From assembly GCA_902787825.1 (NCBI GenBank), contig CADAHS010000001.1, positions 15,669 to 74,062 of the forward strand: DNA of 58,394 nt, read 5' to 3'. Of this stretch, positions 33,764 through 41,911 are shown one piece after another. Origin of the DNA: an uncultured Ruminococcus sp. (lineage in GTDB: Bacteria; Bacillota; Clostridia; Oscillospirales; Ruminococcaceae). Each line of letters starts with the position of its first letter. Position 1 is the first letter of the stretch. The notes under the pieces were generated by a model, which saw only the letters and a list, made by a program, of their open reading frames with translations, had not been told where the DNA came from and did not search any database. A program made the translations under genes and the position numbers.

Positions 33764-35761
33764 ATGTCAGAGATAAAACTGCTCAGCAAGGAGGTCTCCG
33801 AGCTTATAGCTGCGGGAGAGGTCATAGACAGACCCGCATCTGTTGCAAAGGAACTGCTTGAAAATGCTGTCGATGCAGGAGCAAACGTAATAACTATTGA
33901 GATCAAAAACGGCGGAAGAACATATATGCGTGTCACCGATAACGGCAAGGGCATTTCAATGCAGGACCTTCCGACAGCGTTTTTGCGCCACGCAACAAGT
34001 AAGATCGCTGACAAAAACGATCTTGAAAAAATTCTTACGCTCGGGTTCAGAGGTGAAGCGCTTGCCTCTGTGTGTGCCGTTTCGAGAGTGAGCGTTCTGA
34101 CCAAGCGTGTCAGCGACGATTACGGAACTCATTATGAGATAGAGGGCGGAGAAGAAAAAGTTTGCGAGCAAAGCGGCTGCCCCGATGGTACGACTTTTGT
34201 GATCAAGGATATTTTTTATAACGTGCCTGCAAGACTGAAATTTCTCCGCAAGGATTCCACTGAGGGAAATTATGTGGCAGAAATGGTAACAAAGCTTGCG
34301 CTTTCTCACCCGGAGATCTCTTTCAAGTTTATAAGAGATAATAAAGTAGAGCTGCTATCGGCGGGCGACGGAAAAGTATACTCAGCGATCTATTCAGTAT
34401 TTGGCAGAGAGTTTGCCGCTTCGCTTATCCCGGTCAATTACGAGTGGAAGGGTATACATATTACAGGTTATACCGTTAAGCCGCTTGAATCCAAGCCGAA
34501 CAGAAAGTTCCAGAATTTCTTTGTGAACCACCGCTTTATAAAATCGGTCGCCTGCTCATGCGCACTTGAGGATGCATACCGCAATCAGATAATGGTCGGT
34601 AAATTTCCTGCGTGCGTGCTTTATATTGATATAGCGCCCGATACGGTAGATGTAAATGTCCACCCGACCAAGATCCAGGTCCGTTTTTCAAATGAAGGGC
34701 TAATGCACGAGGCAGTATACTTTGCGATAAAGGATTCGCTGCTCAAAAACGATAAGCCAAGGGAAATGGTGCTTGAAACCAGACGTAATTTTACACAACA
34801 GCAGCTTTATGGCGTGCAGCCGGACAGCGGTGTGCAGATGAAATTTGCTTGTGCTGATGAAAAGCCCGTTCAGCCAAAGCCGCAGCCTCAACCGACTGCT
34901 GCATATGTTCCGCCTCCGCAGGAGAGCTTTGATACTACCCCTGCGGCAGAGAAAGCTCAGCCGACAGTAAAATCAGTAGTCGAGTCTGTGAGCAATGCCG
35001 TAGCTCAGAAGGAGCCCGAGCCAGCTAAACCACAAAACAGAGTTACGGTGGAGCAATTCAATAAATTTGTCAGTGAGATCCCGCTTCCCGAGGAGGATAA
35101 CGGCGGTTCGTTCAAGTATATCCAGAAACAAAGCTTTGAAAAAGTACCTCAGCAGGCTGCTCCGGTCATTGTTGAGGAACAGGAGCAAAAGCCTAAGCCT
35201 GTTGTTATTGGTGAACTGTTCAGAACGTTTGTTGTTGCTCAGTGCGGCGATGATATGATACTTATGGACAAGCACGCTGCACACGAGAGATATATATTTG
35301 AAAAAATAAAGGACGAAAAGAATACGCTTGACCCTCAGATGCTTTTGGAGCCTGTTATGGTCGTGCTTGCGTATGACGAGTATGATGCGCTGGCACAAAA
35401 CGTTGACAAGATCAGAACTCTTGGATTCGAGATAGAGCCTGATGTCGCTCCGACTGTTGCTGTGAAAGGAGTTCCGATAATTCTTGGAGATCAGAACCCG
35501 ACCGAAGTCGTGAGTGAACTTGCGAGAAACTTTATTGCAAACAAGCTTGATCCGCAGGTCGAGATATTTGATGACCTTTATCATTCGCTTGCCTGCAAAG
35601 CTGCGATAAAAGCTCACGACAAATCAAGCCTTGTAGAGCTTCAGGCATTGCTCGAAGCAGTATATGACAACGATGCCATCAGATATTGTCCCCATGGCAG
35701 ACCCGTGCTTATAAAGCTCTCAAAGAGAGATATCGAAAAACAGTTCAAAAGGATCGTATGA
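33764..35761 (+). CDS. mutL: DNA mismatch repair endonuclease MutL
   Basis: GHKL ATPase that nicks the daughter strand after MutS activation. The 665-residue protein has the N-terminal ATPase motifs (ELLENAVDAGA, RVTDNGKGI, LGFRGEALASV, GTTFVIKDIFYNVPARLKFL). A long Pro/Gln-rich linker follows (about residues 340-470), then the C-terminal domain with the metal-dependent endonuclease motif MDKHAAHERYIFE (canonical DQHAxxE, Gln replaced by Lys). The CPHGRP motif lies near the end. The endonuclease motif fits a non-methyl-directed system without MutH. Confidence 0.96.
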   Translation: MSEIKLLSKEVSELIAAGEVIDRPASVAKELLENAVDAGANVITIEIKNGGRTYMRVTDNGKGISMQDLPTAFLRHATSKIADKNDLEKILTLGFRGEALASVCAVSRVSVLTKRVSDDYGTHYEIEGGEEKVCEQSGCPDGTTFVIKDIFYNVPARLKFLRKDSTEGNYVAEMVTKLALSHPEISFKFIRDNKVELLSAGDGKVYSAIYSVFGREFAASLIPVNYEWKGIHITGYTVKPLESKPNRKFQNFFVNHRFIKSVACSCALEDAYRNQIMVGKFPACVLYIDIAPDTVDVNVHPTKIQVRFSNEGLMHEAVYFAIKDSLLKNDKPREMVLETRRNFTQQQLYGVQPDSGVQMKFACADEKPVQPKPQPQPTAAYVPPPQESFDTTPAAEKAQPTVKSVVESVSNAVAQKEPEPAKPQNRVTVEQFNKFVSEIPLPEEDNGGSFKYIQKQSFEKVPQQAAPVIVEEQEQKPKPVVIGELFRTFVVAQCGDDMILMDKHAAHERYIFEKIKDEKNTLDPQMLLEPVMVVLAYDEYDALAQNVDKIRTLGFEIEPDVAPTVAVKGVPIILGDQNPTEVVSELARNFIANKLDPQVEIFDDLYHSLACKAAIKAHDKSSLVELQALLEAVYDNDAIRYCPHGRPVLIKLSKRDIEKQFKRIV

Positions 35762-35794
35762 TCGAAGCGCAAAACGAAAGTGTGGTGTAATGCC

Positions 35795-36751
35795 TTGAAA
35801 AAAATACCGCTTCTTGTCGTGTGCGGACCTACTGCGTCCGGCAAAACAGCTGTTGCTGTGGAACTGGCAAAAAGGTTTAACGGCGAAGTAGTTTCGGCAG
35901 ATTCGATGCAGATATATAAGGGGCTTTGTATTGCCACCGCAAAACCAAATGAACAGGAGATGAGGGGAGTACCTCACCACCTTATAGATTTTCTTGGACC
36001 CGATAGATCATTCAGTGTCGCTGATTATGTCAGGCTGGCAGGAGAGATCATCAGGGATATCAATGAGCGTGGAAAGCTCCCGATCATCTGCGGAGGTACA
36101 GGGCTGTACATCTCTTCTCTTGTGGAAAATGTCAGGTTTGATGATACGGGAAGCGACGAGAATATCAGAAAACGGCTCAGCAGGGAAGCTCAGGAACTTG
36201 GTAATCATAGCCTGTGGAAAAAGCTTGAAAGCGTTGATCCCGAAACGGCTGCAAAGGTTCATGAGAATAATCTTCCGAGAGTTATCCGTGCGCTTGAGGT
36301 CTACGAAATGACAGGCGTGAAGCTTTCTTTGCACAAGAAAAACAGCAGGTCTGAGCAAAGCCCGTATAATGCGTGTATCATCGGTCTTACCTGTGCAGAC
36401 AGAGAAAAGCTTTATGATAATATAAACAAACGAGTAGATGATATGCTTGAAAAAGGGCTTGTGCAGGAATGCAGACTGGTGTATGAGCAGCACAAACTCG
36501 CAACAGCGTATCAAGCGATAGGCTTTAAGGAGCTTGTTCCTTACTTCGAGGGTTCGCAGAGCCTTGAAGAATGTGTTGACAAGATCAAGCTGGAGACCCG
36601 CCATTACGCTAAAAGACAGCTGACGTGGTTCAGAAATCTCAACGGTATTCAGTGGGTCGAAACGGATAAATTCGATTCTTTTGAAAAAATTCTAAAAAAT
36701 ATTGAAAATATTGTAGCCAAAACGGAAATAATGTGCTATAATATAGATTGA
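35795..36751 (+). CDS. miaA: tRNA dimethylallyltransferase
   Basis: Adds the dimethylallyl group to A37 of tRNAs, giving the substrate of MiaB. About 318 residues. Seen are the P-loop VCGPTASGKTAVAVELA, SADSMQIYKGL, GVPHHLIDFL, IICGGTGLYI and the C-terminal TRHYAKRQLTWFRN. The start is uncertain: TTG at 35795 has GGTG seven bases upstream, while an in-frame GTG at 35780 adds five residues. It follows mutL after 33 bases, and hfq follows, a conserved order. Confidence 0.95.
   Translation: MKKIPLLVVCGPTASGKTAVAVELAKRFNGEVVSADSMQIYKGLCIATAKPNEQEMRGVPHHLIDFLGPDRSFSVADYVRLAGEIIRDINERGKLPIICGGTGLYISSLVENVRFDDTGSDENIRKRLSREAQELGNHSLWKKLESVDPETAAKVHENNLPRVIRALEVYEMTGVKLSLHKKNSRSEQSPYNACIIGLTCADREKLYDNINKRVDDMLEKGLVQECRLVYEQHKLATAYQAIGFKELVPYFEGSQSLEECVDKIKLETRHYAKRQLTWFRNLNGIQWVETDKFDSFEKILKNIENIVAKTEIMCYNID
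36731..36742 (+). promoter_or_regulatory. Possible extended -10 promoter of hfq
   Basis: TGTGC followed by a perfect TATAAT (36737-36742) inside the 3' end of miaA. The -35 region at the right distance is poor, so it would depend on the extended -10. Confidence 0.45.
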
Positions 36752-36806
36752 GCAGCTATATATTGCTGTTTGGAAAATAAAGACATACAAATGAGGGGTG
36801 CTTAAA

Positions 36807-37052
36807 ATGACAAAGAATATTAATCTCCAGGACGTTTTTTTGAATCAGGCAAGAAAGGAAAAGGTCTGTGTAACTATATTCCTGATGAATGGCTACCAGT
36901 TCAAGGGCATTGTTAAGGGCTTTGACAGCTTTATAGTTATCCTTGACTGTGAGGGAAAGCAGAATATTGTGTATAAGCACGCTATCTCAACAATTTCTCC
37001 TTCAAGACCGATAAGCATTCAGGAACAGCAGGATAATAACGCAGAGCAGTAA
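36807..37052 (+). CDS. hfq: RNA chaperone Hfq
   Basis: Hexameric Sm-like RNA chaperone. 81 residues. It has the Sm1 block ([20 protein letters not shown], then [17 protein letters not shown]) and the Sm2 motif [13 protein letters not shown], which forms the proximal uridine-binding face. The tail is short and acidic/Gln-rich ([11 protein letters not shown]). ATG 36807 follows GAGGGGTG. It is located after miaA as in many bacteria and may also have its own promoter. Confidence 0.97.
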   Translation: MTKNINLQDVFLNQARKEKVCVTIFLMNGYQFKGIVKGFDSFIVILDCEGKQNIVYKHAISTISPSRPISIQEQQDNNAEQ

Positions 37053-37066
37053 AAGGATAGTTTAAA

Positions 37067-38344
37067 ATGAATTCTTTGACCGTAAAGATACTTGCGGCAC
37101 TTTTGTCAGTGCTGATGGTCACTATGCTGGGCAGCCAGATCTATTATGTGATCAATGAAAAGCACGATACTGAAGAGGCGGTCATCTCAACAATAAATGA
37201 AAACATCTCGTTTGATGGTGTAATAATCAGGAACGAGACTGTTATCAATTATAACGGCAGCGGTGTTATTGATTACCTCTATCCCGAAGGGAGCAAGGTC
37301 AAAGCAGATGATGCGGTGGCTGAGGTCTATGCCGGAGAGGAACAGATCCTTTCAAAGCGCAAAACAGCAATGCTGGAGTCTGAGATCGAAAAGCTTGAAA
37401 AAGCACAGAATCCGGGCACGACAAATTTTGTTCAGCCTGAGGCTATCAAAAACAGGATCGACAACGAGTATAAGCAGATGCTCGGACGTGTTGTGAAAGG
37501 TGACTATTCTCAGCTTTCTGATGATAAGAGCGATCTGAATATGATAATGAATATTTACGATGTTGTCACAAAGTCTGAATCGGGCTTCAACAGCTTGATC
37601 TCTGATCTGAATGCCAAAAAAACCAATCAGTCCAGCCAGGCTCACAGCGTTAAGGATACAATAAAAGCTACCAAAACAGGATATTTTGTTTCTGTTGTAG
37701 ATGGATTTGAGAGCGAGCTTACGATTGATAAGATAGATTCGCTTACCGAGAACAAGCTCAATGAAATAATCAAGTCTACACCGCAAAAGCCGGCAAATGC
37801 CGTAGGTAAAATATTTGACAGTTACTCCTGTAAGATCGCAGGAGTTATGGATTCCGATAAAAGGATCTCAGAGGGCGTTGCTCTGAAGCTTGCTTTGAGC
37901 GCATCAAAGAATACCTATGACGTCTATGTTGAGTCGGTCAAAAACTGCGATGACGGTAAGATACTTGTAGTGATGAGCTGCGATAAGCTCGATGAACAGC
38001 TTGCAAGTACCAGAGTCGCCTCAAGTATGATCGTATTTGACGAGTATACAGGTATCAGAGTCCCCAGAGAGGCGATACGCTTTAACGGCGATCAGAAGGG
38101 CGTTTATGTGATCCTTGGAAAAGATATCACGTTCAAGAAGATAGAGGTTATCTATGAAGGCGATGATTTCGTGCTTTCAAAGAATACCGACGATCAGAAA
38201 TACCTGCTGCTGTATGACCAGATATTACTTGAAAATGTCCAGAGCAGCGACATTTCGCAGCCTGATACATCAAGCAGCAACAGCGACAGCAGCGACAGTT
38301 CACAAAGTAAAGGGGAAGATGACAGTGGATCCTCTTCAAAATAA
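37067..38344 (+). CDS. HlyD-like membrane-anchored protein, function unknown
   Basis: 425-residue protein with one N-terminal membrane segment (about residues 7-27) and an external part. The barrel-sandwich/lipoyl-like pattern (FDGVIIRNETVINYNGSGVI then YLYPEGSKVKADDAVAEVYA) resembles HlyD/RND adaptor proteins. A coiled-coil region follows (KRKTAMLESEIEKLEKAQ), then a C-terminal beta domain (VPREAIRFNGDQKGVYVILG). It ends in a low-complexity Ser/Asp tail. Similar proteins occur next to yggS-sepF in clostridia. No transporter partner is encoded here, so an export role is not supported. It overlaps yggS by 26 bases. Confidence 0.75.
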   Translation: MNSLTVKILAALLSVLMVTMLGSQIYYVINEKHDTEEAVISTINENISFDGVIIRNETVINYNGSGVIDYLYPEGSKVKADDAVAEVYAGEEQILSKRKTAMLESEIEKLEKAQNPGTTNFVQPEAIKNRIDNEYKQMLGRVVKGDYSQLSDDKSDLNMIMNIYDVVTKSESGFNSLISDLNAKKTNQSSQAHSVKDTIKATKTGYFVSVVDGFESELTIDKIDSLTENKLNEIIKSTPQKPANAVGKIFDSYSCKIAGVMDSDKRISEGVALKLALSASKNTYDVYVESVKNCDDGKILVVMSCDKLDEQLASTRVASSMIVFDEYTGIRVPREAIRFNGDQKGVYVILGKDITFKKIEVIYEGDDFVLSKNTDDQKYLLLYDQILLENVQSSDISQPDTSSSNSDSSDSSQSKGEDDSGSSSK

Positions 38345-39044
38345 TCAGTATAATTTTCAATATATCCTTGAAAATTATAAAGAAATATGCTATAATGTAG
38401 AGAATGCGAAAGCTAAGTATCAAAGCGAAAGCTCCGAAGTGCAGATAATGGCTGTGACCAAAACGGTAGAACCGGAAAAGATCAACTTTGCGATCAGTCA
38501 GGGTGTCAGACTTCTCGGTGAAAACAGAGTTCAGGAGTACATCTCTAAAAAGGATCAGTACGACAGTTCTGCACAGGTGCATTTTATCGGACATCTTCAG
38601 ACCAATAAGGTCAAATATATTATCAATGATGTTTCGCTGATACAGTCCGTGGACAGTGTAAAGCTTGCTGCGGAGATAAACAGGCTCGCTCAGAATAATA
38701 ATAAGATCATGGACGTTCTCATCGAAGTCAATGTCGGAAATGAACTTTCAAAAAGCGGCATTGGCTACGGTGATTGTGTTGGACTGATAAATGAGATCTC
38801 ACAGCTTGAAAATATAAAAGTCAAAGGACTTATGGCTATTCCGCCGATCGGCTGCGGCGAGGAAGAGTTTGAAAGAATGCACGAGCTGTTTGAAAAGATC
38901 AAAGCCGACAAGATAAACGGCGTCAGCATGGACGTTTTGTCTATGGGAATGTCGGGAGATTATGAGCTTGCGATCAAGCATGGTTCAAATCTTGTAAGGA
39001 TCGGAACAAAGCTCTTTGGAGCAAGAAAATATTTTGGAGGGTAA
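38319..39044 (+). CDS. YggS family pyridoxal phosphate homeostasis protein
   Basis: PLP-binding TIM-barrel protein involved in vitamin B6 and amino-acid homeostasis (YlmE of Bacillus). 241 residues. Seen are the PLP-lysine strand IMAVTKTVE, LLGENRVQEY, VHFIGHLQTNKVK, VLIEVNVGNELSKSGI, GLMAIPP and LSMGMSGDYELAIKHGSNLVRIG. ATG 38319 has AAGGGGA upstream and lies inside the end of the preceding gene. It is followed by sepF after 4 bases, the ylmE-ylmF arrangement. Confidence 0.95.
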   Translation: MTVDPLQNNQYNFQYILENYKEICYNVENAKAKYQSESSEVQIMAVTKTVEPEKINFAISQGVRLLGENRVQEYISKKDQYDSSAQVHFIGHLQTNKVKYIINDVSLIQSVDSVKLAAEINRLAQNNNKIMDVLIEVNVGNELSKSGIGYGDCVGLINEISQLENIKVKGLMAIPPIGCGEEEFERMHELFEKIKADKINGVSMDVLSMGMSGDYELAIKHGSNLVRIGTKLFGARKYFGG

Positions 39045-39048
39045 AAAA

Positions 39049-39507
39049 ATGGGATTCGTTCAGGGATTTAAAAACTTCTTCATCGGCGAAGATGAGGAAC
39101 CTGAAGTCTATCAGGCACATCCGGAAAATAATGAAATGCAGGAGGATAGAGATATGTTCAAGGAAAACACAATGGAGTATACACAGGCACCGGTTCAGAA
39201 CACTGCTACATACGAGAGAAAACCTGCACCTGTAATGCAGCTCGTTCTTGCAAGACCTAAGACTTTCCAGGAGGTAAAGTCTATCGGTGATGAGATCAAC
39301 GCTCAGAAAACTGTTATCCTTAACCTTGAAACAGTCAGCAATGATGTAGGAACAAGGATCGTTGATTTCCTGTCAGGTGTTTCATACGCTAACAGGGGAA
39401 CAATGAAGCTTATCGCTGCTAAGACATTCGCTATCCTGCCTGAGGTCGTTGCTTACGGCGGAGCAGATATAGCTCAGGAACTGGAGAAGAACGGCTATAA
39501 CTTCTGA
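39049..39507 (+). CDS. sepF: Cell division protein SepF
   Basis: Septum protein that anchors and bundles FtsZ filaments. 152 residues: an N-terminal amphipathic membrane-binding helix (MGFVQGFKNFFIG), an acidic variable linker, and the C-terminal domain VLARPKTFQEVKSIGDEI, LNLETVSNDVGTRIVDFLSG and GTMKLIAAKTFAILP. GGAGGG precedes the ATG. ylmH follows after one base; ylmG, normally between them, is absent. Confidence 0.96.
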   Translation: MGFVQGFKNFFIGEDEEPEVYQAHPENNEMQEDRDMFKENTMEYTQAPVQNTATYERKPAPVMQLVLARPKTFQEVKSIGDEINAQKTVILNLETVSNDVGTRIVDFLSGVSYANRGTMKLIAAKTFAILPEVVAYGGADIAQELEKNGYNF

Positions 39508-39508
39508 T

Positions 39509-40294
39509 ATGCCTCAAAAGAGCTTCTCTTTTCTTGAAAGTATAAACGATCAGGACAGGCTTTTGCTTACCAATGTCGTCAGCTGGGCTGAAAATGCAAG
39601 AGAAAAGTATGTGACGAAATTCACCTTCTTTCTTGACGAACGTCAGCAGGAGCTTTGCAGACAGGTGCTTGCTTCACAAAAGCTTGATAATTTTCGCTTC
39701 TGGGGCGGCATAGACGGTGCGCAGCGAAAAATGCTCGGACTTCTTTGCCCGTGTGATAGTGACGATGATAACGACATTTTTCCGATGAAATGCGTAAACT
39801 TTACATATCGTAAAGCTGATGAGCTGTCGCACAGAGATTTTCTGGGTGCGTTGATGAGCCTTCGTATCCAAAGAAGCTGTGTGGGTGATATCATAGTAGG
39901 GCAGGGAAGCACCAATGTTTTCGTTACAGATAAGGTTGCTCAGCTTGTCGCTGATGAGATCACGAAGATTGGCAGAGTTGGCGTGAGTGCAGGCATTGGT
40001 ATCGACACGAATGTCGTAACACAGTTGAAGACCATCGAGATCAACGGCACGGTCGCTTCACTCAGAGCTGATTGCCTTTTGAGCCTTGCTGTGCATATCT
40101 CAAGGGAGAAAGCGGCTGCTTTGATTAAAAATACAGGTGTGAGCATCGACTGCCTTACCTCTTACAAAGTGGACAGTATTATTAATGAGAACCAGACCTT
40201 TTCTGTAAAAGGCTATGGAAAGTTCATTCTGAAAAGTATAAACGGTGTATCAAAAAAAGATAGGATACACGTTACATTGTGTAAATTTATTTAG
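39509..40294 (+). CDS. YlmH family RNA-binding protein (S4 domain)
   Basis: 261-residue protein of the YlmH family, encoded between sepF and divIVA. YlmH has been linked to 50S subunit quality control and cell division. Seen are the N-terminal helical region (ENAREKYVTKFTFFLDERQQ), the middle domain with HRDFLGALMSLRIQRSCVGDI, and a C-terminal S4 domain (about residues 180-245, RADCLLSLAVHISREKAAAL onward). It is nearly contiguous with sepF and precedes divIVA by 12 bases. Confidence 0.93.
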   Translation: MPQKSFSFLESINDQDRLLLTNVVSWAENAREKYVTKFTFFLDERQQELCRQVLASQKLDNFRFWGGIDGAQRKMLGLLCPCDSDDDNDIFPMKCVNFTYRKADELSHRDFLGALMSLRIQRSCVGDIIVGQGSTNVFVTDKVAQLVADEITKIGRVGVSAGIGIDTNVVTQLKTIEINGTVASLRADCLLSLAVHISREKAAALIKNTGVSIDCLTSYKVDSIINENQTFSVKGYGKFILKSINGVSKKDRIHVTLCKFI

Positions 40295-40306
40295 GAGGAA
40301 AACCAT

Positions 40307-41125
40307 ATGATGAATCCAAACGGAATTAGGACCAAGGGCTTCTCTGTACAGAAAAGCGGTTACAGCACAGATGAGGTCACTGATTATCTGAGAGATGTCG
40401 CTGATGACTATGCTGCACTGCTGAAAGAAAATCAGGAAAAGGAAGCAAAGATCAACAAGCTCGTTGAAAAGGTAAATGAGCTTCTTGCCGATAAGGAAGC
40501 TATTACTGACGTTCTTGTTAATGCTCAGAAGGAAGCTAAGAAGATAATCAATGACGCAAAGATACAGTCCAAGGAAATGGTTGAAGGTGCAAAGACCGAA
40601 CAGATGCGTCTTGCAGAGCAGAGTGCTTCTGAGTGCGAGAGGATCGTAAAGGAGCATAAGGAAAAGTGCGCACAGCTTATCAGAGATAATACAGCGATAA
40701 CAGAAAATAAGATAAATACTATTCGTGCATCATATGAGGACGAACTCGAAAGATACAAGCAGCTCCAGGCTGATGTTACCTATTTCAAGTCTAACCTTAT
40801 CGAGCTTTATAAGCAGCAGATCCAGCTTGTTATGGATCTTCCTACAATGACTGAGGAGGAGCTTGACGAGTACGAGGCACAGTTTGAGACAGATGAAGCT
40901 TTTGATGCTGCACAGACCGAGGCAAGTGCGAGCGTCGCTGCAGTTCAGGCTCCTATCAGCGATATCCCTGCTGCGGCTAAGAAGGAAGAACCTGCTGCAG
41001 ATCAGACCCTTGAGTCTGTAATGTCACAGGAGGATAGAGTAGAACAAATACTTAACACAGGATCGTTTGAGCCGGTAATACCAAAGAGCACCCTCAATGA
41101 TCTTCAGTTCGGTAAGAATAATTGA
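40307..41125 (+). CDS. divIVA: DivIVA domain protein
   Basis: Coiled-coil protein that targets negatively curved membranes at poles and septa. 272 residues. The N-terminal DivIVA lipid-binding region is TKGFSVQKSGYSTDEVTDYL, with the conserved Phe and Gly. Long coiled coils run to about residue 180 (KLVEKVNELLADKEAI and DELERYKQLQADVTYFK), followed by an acidic, Ala-rich C-terminal tail. AGGAGG lies upstream of the ATG. It ends the sepF cluster and is followed by a strong terminator. Confidence 0.93.
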   Translation: MMNPNGIRTKGFSVQKSGYSTDEVTDYLRDVADDYAALLKENQEKEAKINKLVEKVNELLADKEAITDVLVNAQKEAKKIINDAKIQSKEMVEGAKTEQMRLAEQSASECERIVKEHKEKCAQLIRDNTAITENKINTIRASYEDELERYKQLQADVTYFKSNLIELYKQQIQLVMDLPTMTEEELDEYEAQFETDEAFDAAQTEASASVAAVQAPISDIPAAAKKEEPAADQTLESVMSQEDRVEQILNTGSFEPVIPKSTLNDLQFGKNN

Positions 41126-41129
41126 TCTC

Positions 41130-41174
41130 AAAGGCTCTGTAAACAAACAAATAAGTTTGAATACAGAGCCTTTT
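41130..41174 (+). terminator. Intrinsic terminator after divIVA
   Basis: Perfect 12-bp stem (41130-41141 with 41162-41173) with a 20-base loop; the 3' arm runs into four Ts. It lies 4 bases after the divIVA stop codon. Confidence 0.85.
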
Positions 41175-41179
41175 AATGA

Positions 41180-41359
41180 TTAAGGCAACACCGCACAACC
41201 AATGGCTGACGCCTTTTACGTCATAAACATGCATATTTTGCGTCATAGTAGCTTAAAATTCCTTGACTTACGTTAGTGAGCCTTCGTTGTTTTTTAGTCA
41301 CTCTGACGGAAGATCTGACTTCGTTTTTATCGCACAATGGTCGTGCGGTATTGCCTTAA
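41180..41359. mobile_element. MITE-like element, 180 bp
   Basis: Terminal inverted repeats of 25 bp (41180-41204 and 41335-41359) match at 22 positions. Both ends read TTAAGGCAA then ACCGCAC inward, and a TA dinucleotide lies at each end, consistent with a TA target duplication as in IS630/mariner-type MITEs. The interior has no open reading frame of note but contains an imperfect inverted repeat around 41266-41310. It sits between the divIVA terminator and lspA, leaving only 21 bases before the lspA ATG. No transposase is in the window. Family membership is inferred from structure only. Confidence 0.7.
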
Positions 41360-41380
41360 AAGAATTCGGGGAGACCACAG

Positions 41381-41911
41381 ATGTTTGTATTTTCGCTTGT
41401 TCTGATCGCAGTGCTTATCGCTGCGGATCAGATCATAAAGCTGATAGTAGATTCGACACTCGCTGTCGGTGAGATAGTCGAGGTAATAAAATTCGGAGAT
41501 TTTAAGCTTTTCAGCCTGAACCATGTTCGTAACAGCGGTGCAGCATGGAGCATGATGCAGGGCAAAACCTGGTTTCTTGTCGGCGTTCCGCTTATTATCT
41601 GCGGGTTGGGCATTTATTATATCTATAAACGCAGAGAACACAGCAGACTGGAATTAGTTTCGCTTTCAATGCTTGTCGCAGGCGGTGTTGGAAATCTTAT
41701 AGACAGGATCAGACTTCATGAGGTAATTGATTATATCAAGTTTGAGCCTTTTAATTTCCCGGTCTTTAATTTTGCAGATATATGCGTTGTTATCGGTGCG
41801 CTGCTCTTTGCTGTATATATTATCTTTCTTGATAAGCCTGAAAAAAAGACTGCTGAAGATGATGTGCAAAGCAGTGATCTGAATGTAAAAGAGCAGAAAA
41901 ATGATGAATGA
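41381..41911 (+). CDS. lspA: Lipoprotein signal peptidase (signal peptidase II)
   Basis: Aspartyl protease that removes signal peptides from prolipoproteins in the membrane. The 176-residue protein has four hydrophobic segments, the NSGAAWSM motif and both catalytic aspartates in GGVGNLIDRI and FNFADICVVIG. A charged C-terminal tail of about 25 residues (KPEKKTAEDDVQ onward) extends beyond the last membrane helix. GGGGAG lies about seven bases before the ATG. Its end overlaps the pseudouridine synthase gene by 11 bases, the classical lspA-rluD order. Confidence 0.96.
   Translation: MFVFSLVLIAVLIAADQIIKLIVDSTLAVGEIVEVIKFGDFKLFSLNHVRNSGAAWSMMQGKTWFLVGVPLIICGLGIYYIYKRREHSRLELVSLSMLVAGGVGNLIDRIRLHEVIDYIKFEPFNFPVFNFADICVVIGALLFAVYIIFLDKPEKKTAEDDVQSSDLNVKEQKNDE

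Noticed and set aside
34973-35617. Open frame antisense to the MutL linker and C-terminal region
   Set aside because: Leu/Ile/Arg-rich translation typical of antisense frames; mutL is intact and conserved here.
41263-41291. Promoter inside the MITE starting at TTGACT
   Set aside because: The sequence 17 bp downstream (around 41286) is not a -10 box.
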